Assembly: GCA_011947345.1 (NCBI GenBank)
Contig: JAAVTG010000571.1
Span: forward strand, 1 to 43,995
DNA length: 43,995 bases
Source of the DNA: Phytophthora quininea
Taxonomy: Eukaryota; Oomycota; Peronosporomycetes; Peronosporales; Peronosporaceae
Direction: 5' to 3'
Shown here: positions 32,363 to 41,188 of the stretch, piece after piece
Layout: every line of letters starts with the position of its first letter
How positions within the stretch are numbered: position 1 is the first letter of the stretch
Translations under genes and position numbers: made by a program
The notes under the pieces: generated by a model
What the model was told of the DNA's origin: nothing
Database searches by the model: none
Seen by the model: only the letters and a program-made list of their open reading frames with translations

Positions 32363-32768
32363 TTACACTGTCTTGTATTGAGCAGCAAACAATCCAGCAT
32401 TTTCGTTTGCTTCTCGCTCTTCTGTCTTCAGGATGACTTTGGTGAAGCGATCCGTACATTCCTGGCGGTTTTGATCCTTTCCCAACGACGACAGCAAACT
32501 GCAAGTATTCTTATATGTGGGGTGGCTTTGCTGGACAGACGAACACAACTATTTAATACTATAGGAACCTGTTTCGTCGACGTCGAAGTGACAGTAGCCT
32601 CACAAAACCGGTCCTGTTGGTTTCCAAGTACATCCTTGTGGCTGTATACCAGTCAATATGTTGCCGCACAGCAGTCGATTTGTCGCGGTCGTACATCAAA
32701 ATGCGAGTGGGAAACTCCAATTGGGAACAGGCCGACCAATTGGCATGGCAGTCCGATTTTACCTGCAC
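32363..32768 (-). pseudogene. bZIP-START-like family, scattered C-terminal remains
   Basis: Two short pieces are readable. TDRFTKVILKTEEREANENA near 32370-32460 matches the tail of the gene at 34188 (DRFTQIVLKTGEREVKEMA). WYTATRMYLETNRTGFV near 32600-32660 matches its VYTATRRYHEANRTVFAWR strand. The sequence between and before them is not recognisable. It is the remains of a copy whose 5' part is gone, just downstream of the stop of the gene at 32759 (its edge overlaps that stop). Confidence 0.65.
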
Positions 32769-33907
32769 TCCTTCTTGCTCGAGGTGAGGAGCAACGTGTC
32801 CATCATACGCGTCATCTCTGTGACCTCTTCCTCGTTGCTTTTCAAGACCATCTTCATGAATTCCTCGCCGTGTTCGTTTCCGACCTGCGGCACCGTCAAA
32901 TGGGTGTGAACCTCACTGACAGTCCAAGGACTGGTCTCCGAAGAACTGCTAGTGACTTGGAGCGACGGGCGGAGAACCGTCCAACCAGTTTCGTCACTGT
33001 GCAGTCCTGCAAACCTTCCTTGTCCTTCGATCACCATTCTCCACACAAATACCACTCGGTCGGCTTCCTCGTATCTTCTTGTTGCAACATACGCCCAGTA
33101 GAGAACAGTCTCGCCTGAGTCGCACCGATAGCTGACGTTATGCACCGCTGCAACCGTGTTTTCGGGGTCAGGGATATTCTCGTGGGGTTTTCCATCCCAG
33201 AAGGACAGCACCACAGAGGACATGGCTTTAGTTGTGTTTTGTAGGCTAAATGGGATCAGCATTGCGTCTGCGCTTTCGAAATACTCGACACCTGCCTTCA
33301 CTTTCCTCTTGGGGCTGTATCCGAGCGTTGTCGACGCCTTAAGTTTCAAATTGCGAAAAACCTCACTGGTTTTCGCGTTCAGAGAGTCCAACTGCATCAA
33401 CAGCGAGTCCAGCAACACTGTTCCGTCGAACTTGGATGCTGACAACGGAGCTAAGCAGACATTTTGGGCAACCTGCGGTCCTTCCACCAACGCCTGCAGT
33501 TGCCGGATGAATCTCGCTCGAAATTCCACTTCAGCTCTCAATTGTTTGCACTGCTGTTCCGCTACTTGACGTCTCTCCATCTGCCGCTTGGCTATTGCTT
33601 TCCAAGTAGTGAGGAGCATCGACTCTTGCGGCTTCTTCATTACATGGTCTAAAAGTTTCTCCAACTGCGCAGACAGCTCGCTCTGCTGCCGGAGGAGTAG
33701 ACATCTCTCATCTTTCCGCTTCTGGAGGTGCCTTGCTCGCCGTTTGGCTGCCATCTGCTCTCGTCTCTGCGTTGCCGACTCCGAGTGCTTCTCGGGCGTG
33801 TCATCGGTTGTTTGGTGTGCGTGCGGTCCGGAAGTAATGGAAGGGTCCAGCTCGCTCAGAAATGCCGTCAAGTCCGCCAGGAAGCGGTCGTGTCCTCTTG
33901 CTGCCAT
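32759..33907 (-). CDS. bZIP-START-like protein, intact (382 aa)
   Basis: The frame is open upstream to 34081, but the start at 33907 (MAARGHDRFLADLTAFLSEL) fits the family, and the shared upstream block at 33933 supports it. Basic region 52-68 (MAAKRRARHLQKRKDER), with Lys at the Asn position and Leu breaking the usual YRQ pattern. Coil 70-90, TWKAIAKRQMERRQVAEQQC from 101, START-like domain about 157-350 (VEYFESADAMLIPFSLQNTT, ATRRYEEADRVVFVWRMVIE, DETGWTVLRP). The end is MTRMMDTLLLTSSKKECR, seven residues longer than most. YAQTD is replaced by NAKTS. It lies between two intact same-strand genes and shares their layout, so it is part of a recent tandem expansion. Confidence 0.9.
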   Translation of the reverse strand: MAARGHDRFLADLTAFLSELDPSITSGPHAHQTTDDTPEKHSESATQRREQMAAKRRARHLQKRKDERCLLLRQQSELSAQLEKLLDHVMKKPQESMLLTTWKAIAKRQMERRQVAEQQCKQLRAEVEFRARFIRQLQALVEGPQVAQNVCLAPLSASKFDGTVLLDSLLMQLDSLNAKTSEVFRNLKLKASTTLGYSPKRKVKAGVEYFESADAMLIPFSLQNTTKAMSSVVLSFWDGKPHENIPDPENTVAAVHNVSYRCDSGETVLYWAYVATRRYEEADRVVFVWRMVIEGQGRFAGLHSDETGWTVLRPSLQVTSSSSETSPWTVSEVHTHLTVPQVGNEHGEEFMKMVLKSNEEEVTEMTRMMDTLLLTSSKKECR

Positions 33908-33932
33908 TGCAGGAAATGGCGTAATGACTGCG

Positions 33933-33960
33933 AAATATCCAGTCTCTATTTTGAGTAGAG
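33933..33960 (-). promoter_or_regulatory. Shared upstream block, copy 2
   Basis: aaatatccagtct, read as agactggatattt on the coding strand, lies 26 bases before the start at 33907. The further upstream cgtctgttt part is less well kept here (gtagagacagac). Confidence 0.45.
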
Positions 33961-34187
33961 ACAGACCAACAGAGTTCTGAGCTCCAGCGATGTCTTCTCT
34001 ATCAAAGCTGGTGATAGCTGTCCACGCATAGAGACGACCTGCTTTCATCTTGATCACTTGGTTTAAAAATCCTACCGACATTTTTTCTTCTTCTTTGTCA
34101 ACAGGAATGCGTTATCACATATACTACGTGTTGCTACGATTGATTGATTACACTTGCTAGTTGGGGTGATCACAAGGCTGATTAGCT

Positions 34188-35339
34188 TCAATTGAGCAGC
34201 AAGCCATCCAGCTGGTGTGCCATCTCCTTCACCTCTCGTTCTCCCGTCTTTAGGACGATTTGGGTGAAGCGATCAAGGAGTTGTTTGTCGTTTTGAGCCT
34301 TCCCTAAGGTCAACAGCGCCAAACGGCTGTAAATCTCGCCAACCGTGCAAGAACTGCTCCTCGGACGCACAACTACCCAGCCCATTTCGTCAGAGTTCAG
34401 TCCAGAGAAACGGTCAAGACCCTCGACAACCATTCGCCACGCGAACACGGTCCTGTTAGCTTCGTGGTACCTCCTTGTAGCTGTATACACCCATAACGGG
34501 ACCACTTCGCCGGATTCACAGCGAGAATTGATGCAGTATCGCACAGCCGTCGTGTTGTCCGGATCCTGGACGCTCTCGTACCGTTCCCCACTCAAGTGCG
34601 AGAGCACAACTGTCGACATGGCTTGGCCTGCCTTGTCAAAGCTAAACGGTATCGCGATCGCGTCTGTACTTTCAAAAACCTCAACGTCTCCATTCATTCT
34701 CCGCTTGGGGTTGTACGTCATCGCAGTGGACGTTTGGAACTCCAAGTCGCGATAAACCCGGTCCGTTTGAGCATACAGCGAGTCCAACTGGCGTACCAGC
34801 GTATCAAGCAGCACCGCTCCTTCAAACTTGGTCGCTGGTAAACTTCTACGCTGGATTACTTTTGTGTGTTGTCGAGCCAGAAGCCCTTGCAGTTGCTGAA
34901 TGATACTCGCTCGATTCCTCATCAGCGCTCTCAAATGTCGCTGCTGGTCCTCCACCTCGATCCGCTTTTCCTTTTGAAGCTTCGCGATGGATTTCCAAGC
35001 ACTGAGTAGCTGCGAGTCGCGAGGTTTGTTGGTCGTTTGAGCCTGAAGCCGAGTCAACTGCGCTGATAGCTCACTTTCCTGCTGCAGCAGCCACTGTCGC
35101 TCGCTCTTCATCTTCTGTCGGTATCTCGTCTTCCTTGTCCTCGCGAGCAAAATCCTCCGCTCTCGCAACTGCTCAGGCGACAGCTTCTCGACCTTCTTCT
35201 TCTTCCTCCTCGCTGTTTTTGAGCCGTAGCCAGCACCTTCAACCCCGTTGTCTCCAGTAATGGTAGAATTGTCGAATTCATTCAGAAATGCTGTCAGGTC
35301 CGCCAGGAAGCGATCGTCTGACTCAACTTCGCTCGCCAT
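34188..35339 (-). CDS. bZIP-START-like protein, intact (383 aa)
   Basis: The start at 35339 (MASEVESDDRFLADLTAFLN) is preferred to an ATG seven codons upstream because it matches the family and keeps the upstream block outside the coding region. Residues 41-52 (KTARRKKKKVEK) are a likely nuclear localisation signal. Basic region 65-82 (LARTRKTRYRQKMKSERQ) with Thr at the Asn position, then a coil to about 102, SAWKSIAKLQKEKRIEVEDQ, and YAQTDRVYRDLEFQTST before the START-like domain (VEVFESTDAIAIPFSFDKAG, ATRRYHEANRTVFAWRMVVE, DEMGWVVVRP). The tail is MAHQLDGLLLN. The visible lysine cluster makes this the best case in the array for a nuclear role. Confidence 0.9.
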   Translation of the reverse strand: MASEVESDDRFLADLTAFLNEFDNSTITGDNGVEGAGYGSKTARRKKKKVEKLSPEQLRERRILLARTRKTRYRQKMKSERQWLLQQESELSAQLTRLQAQTTNKPRDSQLLSAWKSIAKLQKEKRIEVEDQQRHLRALMRNRASIIQQLQGLLARQHTKVIQRRSLPATKFEGAVLLDTLVRQLDSLYAQTDRVYRDLEFQTSTAMTYNPKRRMNGDVEVFESTDAIAIPFSFDKAGQAMSTVVLSHLSGERYESVQDPDNTTAVRYCINSRCESGEVVPLWVYTATRRYHEANRTVFAWRMVVEGLDRFSGLNSDEMGWVVVRPRSSSCTVGEIYSRLALLTLGKAQNDKQLLDRFTQIVLKTGEREVKEMAHQLDGLLLN

Positions 35340-35358
35340 CGTGAAACGGAAACTGAAC

Positions 35359-35398
35359 AAATATCCAGCCGTCGTCCGGGTAGAAACAGACGCTAATG
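35359..35398 (-). promoter_or_regulatory. Shared upstream block, copy 3
   Basis: aaatatccag at 35359-35368 and gtagaaacagacg about 20 bases further on match the blocks before 32098 and 39696. The distance to the start at 35339 is 20 bases. The following gcctgtgccggg also matches the block before 32098. Confidence 0.5.
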
Positions 35399-35464
35399 AC
35401 GCCTGTGCCGGGGGCTCCTCTCCTTCTAGCTAGACTGAGAACTGTCCTCGTTTGTGATCACAAA

Positions 35465-36437
35465 ACTGATTAGCTTGACTTGAGCAAGAAGCCATCCAGC
35501 ACCCGCGTCGTCTCCTTCTTCTTCGCCAGACTGTAGCGCTATCTTGGTACAATTCTTCAGCCTTTTCTTCGTTTGCTAGGTCACCTGCTAAAGGTGACAG
35601 TACCATCTGTGTGAAATCTCCCCAGCAGTCCAAGAACACATTATGCTGCTTGAACAATCCACCCAGTCTCGTGGGTGTGCAAGTCAGCAAATTTATCTTG
35701 TCCTTCAATAACCATTCGCCCCACAAGCACCACCTGGTCATTATCTCGATATCTTCTTGTGGCTGTATACGCCCACACGGGAGCGATCTCTCCAGACTCG
35801 CAACGGTACTTGATGTTGTATCTGGCAGCCCTCGTATTCTCTGGGTCCTTGAGGTTTTCGTGTCACTTGCCGTTAAAAACCGACAAAATCATGCAAGACA
35901 TCGCCGCAGCAGTCTTGTCAAAGCCAAACGACATCATGGCGTCTGCATTTCCAAAGTTCTCCACTGCTCCGACCAATTTTCTCGTAGGCGTGCACTCGAT
36001 TGCAGTCGACGGTGTAAACGTCAAACCTTGGTACATCCGATCCGTCTGAGATCCAATTGTTCCACCAATAAATCAAGTAGCGTTGTTTCTTCGAACGTGG
36101 ACACTGAGAAGGGCTCGAGCTACGTCAACTGGCAACCATCCAGTGATGTTTGCATCAGCATCTTCATCTGCTCGAGGACTTTTGCTCGGTGATCCACCGC
36201 AGCTCTCAAGTGTTTCTGCTGTTCAGCCTATTTGTCGCTTGGCGATCGCTCTCCACGCACTGAGCAGCGGCGACTCGGACGGTCTCGACTGGCGTTCGTC
36301 TTAAAGCTGTAACCAACTGCAGAGACAACGTACTCCCTTGCTGCTCTCTTCGATGTCTGGCTCTGGGTCCAACTCGCTTAGAAAAGTCGTCACCTCCGCC
36401 AGGAACCGCTCGTCGGTCTCGTGTCTGCCTGTATTCT
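35465..36437 (-). pseudogene. bZIP-START-like family, heavily decayed copy
   Basis: Readable pieces on the minus strand: ETDERFLAEVTTFLSELDPE near 36400, SAWRAIAKRQI near 36240, LRAAVDHRAKVLEQMKMLMQ near 36190, LLDLLVEQLD near 36070, and START-like fragments between 35950 and 35620. The basic region is missing (deleted between 36370 and 36260), and stops and shifts are frequent. It cannot make a protein of this family. It stands head to head with the gene at 36525, 88 bases away, so its old promoter region may still serve that gene. Confidence 0.8.
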
Positions 36438-36524
36438 AATGTGTTGGCCGCCCAGGTTCTTCTGGAATGAATGTTTTGACGGGCGTTTTGTATCGTGATA
36501 GAGCGCCAAAGATCAAGCGGACCG

Positions 36525-37686
36525 ATGGTGGACGAGAACGAGATCGACGACGGCTTCCTGGCGGACGTGACGGCGTTTCTAGGCGGGTTGGGAGGCGACG
36601 AGCTGCCGAATCTCGTCGGTAGTGGAGACGATATTCTGGTCCCACCAGCCAATCTGCACGAGCTGCAGAGACTGAAGGCCGTCAAGCGGCGGAAGAAATA
36701 TCGTGATAAGCTCAAGAGCGAGAGACAGTCGCTGGCCCAGCAGGAGAAGGACTTGACGACTCGATTGCGGCAGCTAAAAGCTGAAAGGAATAAGAAACCA
36801 CAAGACACGACACTGCTCGGCGCTTGGAGGGCCATCGCTAACCGACAACTGGAGAAACGATGTGAAGTGGAGCAGCAGCAGAGAGAGCTGAGAGCTGCGG
36901 TCGTTTACCGAGCGAGACTGATCCACCAGATGAAGACGATGCTGCAAGAACCGTCGGTCAGCATTAATACGAAGGTGACGCTGTCAAAGTCGAAATTTGA
37001 AGGAACGGCCTTGCTGGACAAATTGCTGGAGCAGCTGGACCCGCTGTACGCTCAGACGGACGAAATTTACCGTGGATTAAAGTTTAAGGCGTCGACAGCG
37101 ATCGACTACAATCCCAAGAGGAAATGGACGGAGATATCGAATACTTTGAGAGCACGGACGCCACTGCCATCCCATTCGACTTTGAAACTGCAGTGAGTGC
37201 CATGTCAGCAGTGTTGCTGTCGGATTGGGACGGCGCACGCTACGAAGAAGCGCCGAATCCAGAGAATACGACGGCTGCCAAATACAACATTAAGTATCGT
37301 CGTGAATCGGGCGAAATTGTTCCCTTCTGGGCGTACGCAGCTACAAGAAGATACAAAGAAGCCAACAGAGTTGTGTTTGTATGGCGATTGGTGATAGAAG
37401 GCCAGAACACGCGGGGCTGCATACTGACGAAAATGGCTGGGTTGTCGTCCGCCCTTCAGTTGAAATCACTCGCTCAGATGCAAGCCAAACTCAGTGGACT
37501 GTTGGCGAGACCTACACACGGTTGGTGCCGTCGTCACCAGGAAATGAACAAAGCGACCAGTTCACGAAAATCGTGTTAAAATCTGGCGAGCAAGAAGTGA
37601 AGGAAATGACGCGAATGTTGGATAGAATACTCTTGAATTCGAGCCAAGCGGTTGTGACTGGAATGCAGTCAGATGTAAGACGCTAG
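36525..37686 (+). pseudogene. bZIP-START-like protein with two frame breaks
   Basis: The start at 36525 (MVDENEIDDGFLADVTAFLG) follows the family; an upstream ATG at 36495 is possible. Basic region LKAVKRRKKYRDKLKSERQS, coil QQEKDLTTRLRQLKAER, AWRAIANRQLEKRCEVEQQQ and YAQTDEIYRGLKFKAST are all in the first frame. Near 37120, where relatives have one more A, the frame shifts. The second block (DIEYFESTDATAIPFDFETA, ATRRYKEANRVVFVWRL) shifts again near 37410. The third (HTDENGWVVVRP, VGETYTRLVP) ends MTRMLDRILLNSSQAVVTGM with an extended tail, stopping at 37686. All domains are well conserved. It is the only plus-strand member of its subgroup (the others are at 30851-39861). Confidence 0.85.
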
Positions 37687-37698
37687 TCACTACGATCA

Positions 37699-38405
37699 CA
37701 CCTTCAGCAGTAACTCATCCTGTATCTGAGTCATCTCCCTCACCTCTTCCTTTCCAGATTCCACGATCGTGTTGGAAAACTGTTCGCTTTGATCGTTCGC
37801 CACAGGCGATGGCAGCAAACGCGTGTAAATCTCGCTTACACTCCAAGAAATATTTAGGCTATCACAATTCTTGCAGTTAGTGACACCTTCGTATCGATTG
37901 CCACTAAAATACGACATCGTCATCAAGGACATGACTTTGGCAGCTTTGTCCGCACTTTCGAAGATACTCGATCTGCGATTGTCGTCGACGGCGTGAACTT
38001 CAACTCGCGGTAATTGCGAGCTGGCTGCGCGTCCAGAGGATCCAGTTGTGCCAGCAGTGAATCAAATAGCGCAGCTTCTTCTAACCTTGACGGTGTGGGT
38101 GGTATCAACTGCGTGCCGCGCTCGGCCAATTGCTGCTGGACCACCTTCTTCAGTTGTCCTATGAGGCTTGCTTGGTCGAGTACGACAGCTCTCGACCGTC
38201 TCTGCTGTTGCTCGACTTGAAATCGCTCCTCCATCTGCCGCATGGCGATCACTCGCCAAGCGTTGAGTAACATCGACCCGGCCGTCTGTTCCTTCTTACG
38301 GCTAGAAACTGATCCAACCGCGCTGTCAGCTCGCTTTCCTGTTGCATCAATGATTGTCTCTCGTTTTCAGCTTCCGGTGGTATCGCGCCCTCCTCGTACA
38401 TACTC
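37699..38405 (-). pseudogene. bZIP-START-like family, copy with internal deletion
   Basis: From the 5' side: basic and coil remains in a broken frame (RQSLMQQESELTARLDQF near 38330), then an open block LLNAWRVIAMRQMEERFQVE to LFDSLLAQLDPLDAQPARNY, then a small START-like piece (MSLMTMSYFSGNRYEGVTN) that jumps straight to WSVSEIYTRLLPSP and the tail MTQIQDELLLKV at 37699. About 300 bases of the domain core, including the RRY and DETGW strands, are missing. The acidic N-terminus is also gone. It is a clear pseudogene, tail to tail with the gene at 36525. Confidence 0.8.
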
Positions 38406-38505
38406 GTCATTGCAGAAGAATAAACTGTTCCGACATCGCTGGTGGTCCTCAGTCAGGAAATGTTGTTGCAATGATTGTTACTGTCTGAATCCTGGAGGAA
38501 TCGAG

Positions 38506-39696
38506 CTAGGGCACGCCGAGTAAAAGTCCATCCAACATTCGAGTCATCAGCCCAACGTCTTCCTCGCCGGACTGTATGACGACCTTAGTGAACTGTTCGG
38601 CTCGCTCTTTATTGTATCGATCGGACCCCAGAGACATTGGAACTAGACGCGTGTAGTTCTCGCCCACAGTCAGATTCGGTTCTTCGGCATTTGTACTGGG
38701 CCGAACGACCACCCACCCTGTTTCATCCGTCTGCAGTCCAGCAAACTTGTCTTGGCCTTCGACAAACATCCGCCAAACAAGCACGACGCGGTTCTCTTCT
38801 TTGTATCTCCTCGTTACCAAATAGGTCACAAACCGCTCCACATCACCAGATTGGCAACGCAGGTTGATGTTGTATCGTACCGCAGTCGTATTTTCAGGGT
38901 CTTTAACGTTCTCGTAGCACTTGAAGCCAAAATCCGACAACATCACTGTGGACAAGGCCTCCGCCCCTTTCTCGAACGCTAGTGGGATCAAAATCGCGTC
39001 TATACTTTCGTAGAACTCGACGCCTCCGTCCATTCTTCTCTTGGGTTTGTACTCGAGTGCAGTCGTCGGTTTGAACTCCAACTCGCGGTAAATCCTACCA
39101 GTTTGACCGTACAGCATGTCCATTTGACCCAGCAACATATCGAGCAATGCAGAGCCGCCAGTCGCTGGCACGTCGTCGGAATAAGTGATCGAGGCTTTGT
39201 CCATCTCGCTCGCAAATGTTTTCTGCATCAATGCCTTCATCTGGCGGATCAATCTCCCTCGACTGACCACAGCGGCTCGAAGTTGTTTCCGTTGCTGCTC
39301 AGCTTCCCCACGTTTCTCCTGTTGACGCTTGGCGACGGATCTCCACGCTCTCAGAGCCAAAGTGCCGTTGGTTTCTTTGTTGTTTTCGGCATGAACCGCT
39401 TGCAGTTGCCTCAGCTCTGATGACAGCTCACTCTCCTGCTGAAGCAACGAATCTCTCTCGGTCCTTAACTTCTGGCGATACCTCAACCTGCGTTTAGCTG
39501 CCATGAGGTTCCTCCGTGACCTGGCAGCTTGTGCACCATCAAATTGCTCGGTCTCCGATTCGTGTGTGGTTGGGCTGCTGCCATCTTCAGGGGTTCTAGT
39601 CCCGCAGTCTGGATCCTCAGCGATATGTGAGGCGTCAAGTTCGTCCAGGAACGCCGCCACGTCCGCCAAGAAGGACTCGTCGAGCTTGCTCTCCAT
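38506..39696 (-). CDS. bZIP-START-like protein, intact (396 aa)
   Basis: The start at 39696 (MESKLDESFLADVAAFLDEL) follows the family, although the frame is open to 39798; the shared upstream block at 39722 agrees. Residues 21-55 are an acidic, Ser/Thr-rich linker. The basic region is 59-82 (RSRRNLMAAKRRLRYRQKLR), with Lys at the Asn position. A strong coil follows (LLQQESELSSELRQLQAV), then AWRSVAKRQQEKRGEAEQQR near 117, YGQTGRIYRELEFKPTT, and the START-like domain to about 375 (VEFYESIDAILIPLAFEKGA, VTRRYKEENRVVLVWRMFVE, DETGWVVVRP). The tail is MTRMLDGLLLGVP. It has every family mark and is a good reference for judging the broken neighbours. Confidence 0.9.
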   Translation of the reverse strand: MESKLDESFLADVAAFLDELDASHIAEDPDCGTRTPEDGSSPTTHESETEQFDGAQAARSRRNLMAAKRRLRYRQKLRTERDSLLQQESELSSELRQLQAVHAENNKETNGTLALRAWRSVAKRQQEKRGEAEQQRKQLRAAVVSRGRLIRQMKALMQKTFASEMDKASITYSDDVPATGGSALLDMLLGQMDMLYGQTGRIYRELEFKPTTALEYKPKRRMDGGVEFYESIDAILIPLAFEKGAEALSTVMLSDFGFKCYENVKDPENTTAVRYNINLRCQSGDVERFVTYLVTRRYKEENRVVLVWRMFVEGQDKFAGLQTDETGWVVVRPSTNAEEPNLTVGENYTRLVPMSLGSDRYNKERAEQFTKVVIQSGEEDVGLMTRMLDGLLLGVP

Positions 39697-39721
39697 CGTA
39701 GACGAACCACAAGTGAGGGAC

Positions 39722-39762
39722 AAATATCCAGTCCCAAACAAACAGCTGAGCAGAAACAGACG
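39722..39762 (-). promoter_or_regulatory. Shared upstream block, copy 4
   Basis: aaatatccagtccc at 39722-39735 and agaaacagacg about 25 bases on match the blocks before 32098 and 35339. The first part is 26 bases before the start at 39696. Confidence 0.5.
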
Positions 39763-39860
39763 ATGAGAGCAACCACGACGCCGGGCTTCAGGTTTCATTG
39801 ACGATATCTGTTTGATTATTTCTCACTTTACTCATATACAACACAAGCTCCGATTTCAAG

Positions 39861-41095
39861 TTACGGCGCATCAAGTAGCAGATTGTCGAGCACTTCAGTG
39901 ATCTGCTTGAGTTCCTCTTCGCTCGACTTGATGGCGATCTTCGTAAACTGCTCTGCTCGATCGCCTTGTCCAGCGAGAGAAGTCGGAATCAGCCTTGAAT
40001 AAATTTCACCCACGGTCGAAGGAGACTCCTCTGGATCAGTGTTGGGCACTCGGTTTGAATTGCGGACCACGACCCACCCCGTTTCGTCAGCATGCAGTCC
40101 AGCGAATTTGCCTTGGCCTTCCATGAGCATCCGCCACACAAACACGACTCGGTTGCCTTCCTCGTACCTCTTGGTAGCGATATACGCCACAAACGACACG
40201 TTCTCGCCGGACTGGCAGCAGTAGTTAATGTTGTACCGCACTGCAGTGGTGTTTTCCGGGTCTTTTACGCCTTCGTAACACTCTCCATCGAAATCTGCCA
40301 GCATGACGGAAGACATGGCGTCCGCGGCCTTCTCCAGCTCGAACGGGATCACAATCGCGTCAGTGCTTTCAAAGTACTCGACTCGGCGACTTCCTTCTCG
40401 TTTCGGTTGGTATTCCACTGACGAGGATGGATCGAACTCCACCTCCCGGAAGATCTTGTTGGTCTGAGCGTACAGCGGGTCCAGTTGCTCCAGGAAAGAC
40501 TTGAGCAGCTCCTCACCTTCAAAGGTGCTGGAGAGCAGCTCATCCGCTGCCGTTAGCCTCCTGTATTGGCCGTCTTCTTGAGCTAAAAGCTTCATCTGGT
40601 GGATCAGTCTCGCTCGATTGACCACGGCCGCTCGAAGACGTTTCTGTTGCTGTTCCACTTCCAGTCGCTTCTCCTTCTCTCGCTTGGCGACGGTCCTCCA
40701 CGCACTCAAGAAAATGCTCTCCTTGGTCTTCTTCTCGCTCGCTTGAGAGCTGCGCAGGTCGCTCAATTCGGCCGATAACTCACTCGCTCGCTGTTTCAGA
40801 AGCTGCTTTTCGGACTTTAATTTCCGACGGTACCGACTCGTCCTCTTGGCCGCCAGTCGATTGCGCCGTGCAGTAGTTGAAGACGAATCGTCCTCCGAGT
40901 CGTTGGAGGACATTGCCATTGCAGAAGCATCTTCTTCATCGTCCACCAATCTCTCGGTCTCCGATAACAGTTGTCGGCTTGCAGACACAAGTGGTCGCTC
41001 CCTAGACGCTGCAAGACGTCCCGAGTGTCTGTAGAGGCTTCGAACTCGCTCAGGAAGGCGCTTAAATCGGCCAGGAACGCGTCGTGGTCGGCCAT
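39861..41095 (-). pseudogene. bZIP-START-like protein with one frame break
   Basis: The start at 41095 gives MADHDAFLADLSAFLSEFEA. Near 41005-41020 the frame shifts by one; after it a 375-codon open stretch runs to 39861. This carries SRQLLSETERLVDDEEDASA, the basic region (LAAKRTSRYRRKLKSEKQLL), the coil, SAWRTVAKREKEKRLEVEQQ, YAQTNKIFREVEFDPSS and the full START-like domain (VEYFESTDAIVIPFELEKAA, ATKRYEEGNRVVFVWRMLME, DETGWVVV), ending ITEVLDNLLLDAP. Without the first block the protein would lack the acidic opening. A single indel near the 5' end is the only defect. The gene is 93 bases from the divergent start at 41189. Confidence 0.87.
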
Positions 41096-41188
41096 CGTGA
41101 GCAGGGGACTGTCACCATCAGGCCACGTGCGGGGTTATAGTCGAGGCCGCTCATCTCCCAACGGTCTCCAATAAACAATTTAGAAATA

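Noticed and set aside
33908..34081. N-terminal extension of 58 residues on the 33907 gene (also 10, 7 and 34 residues on 32098, 35339 and 39696)
   Set aside because: The extensions are unrelated to one another, contain the shared upstream block, and precede the conserved acidic opening. They are taken as untranslated.
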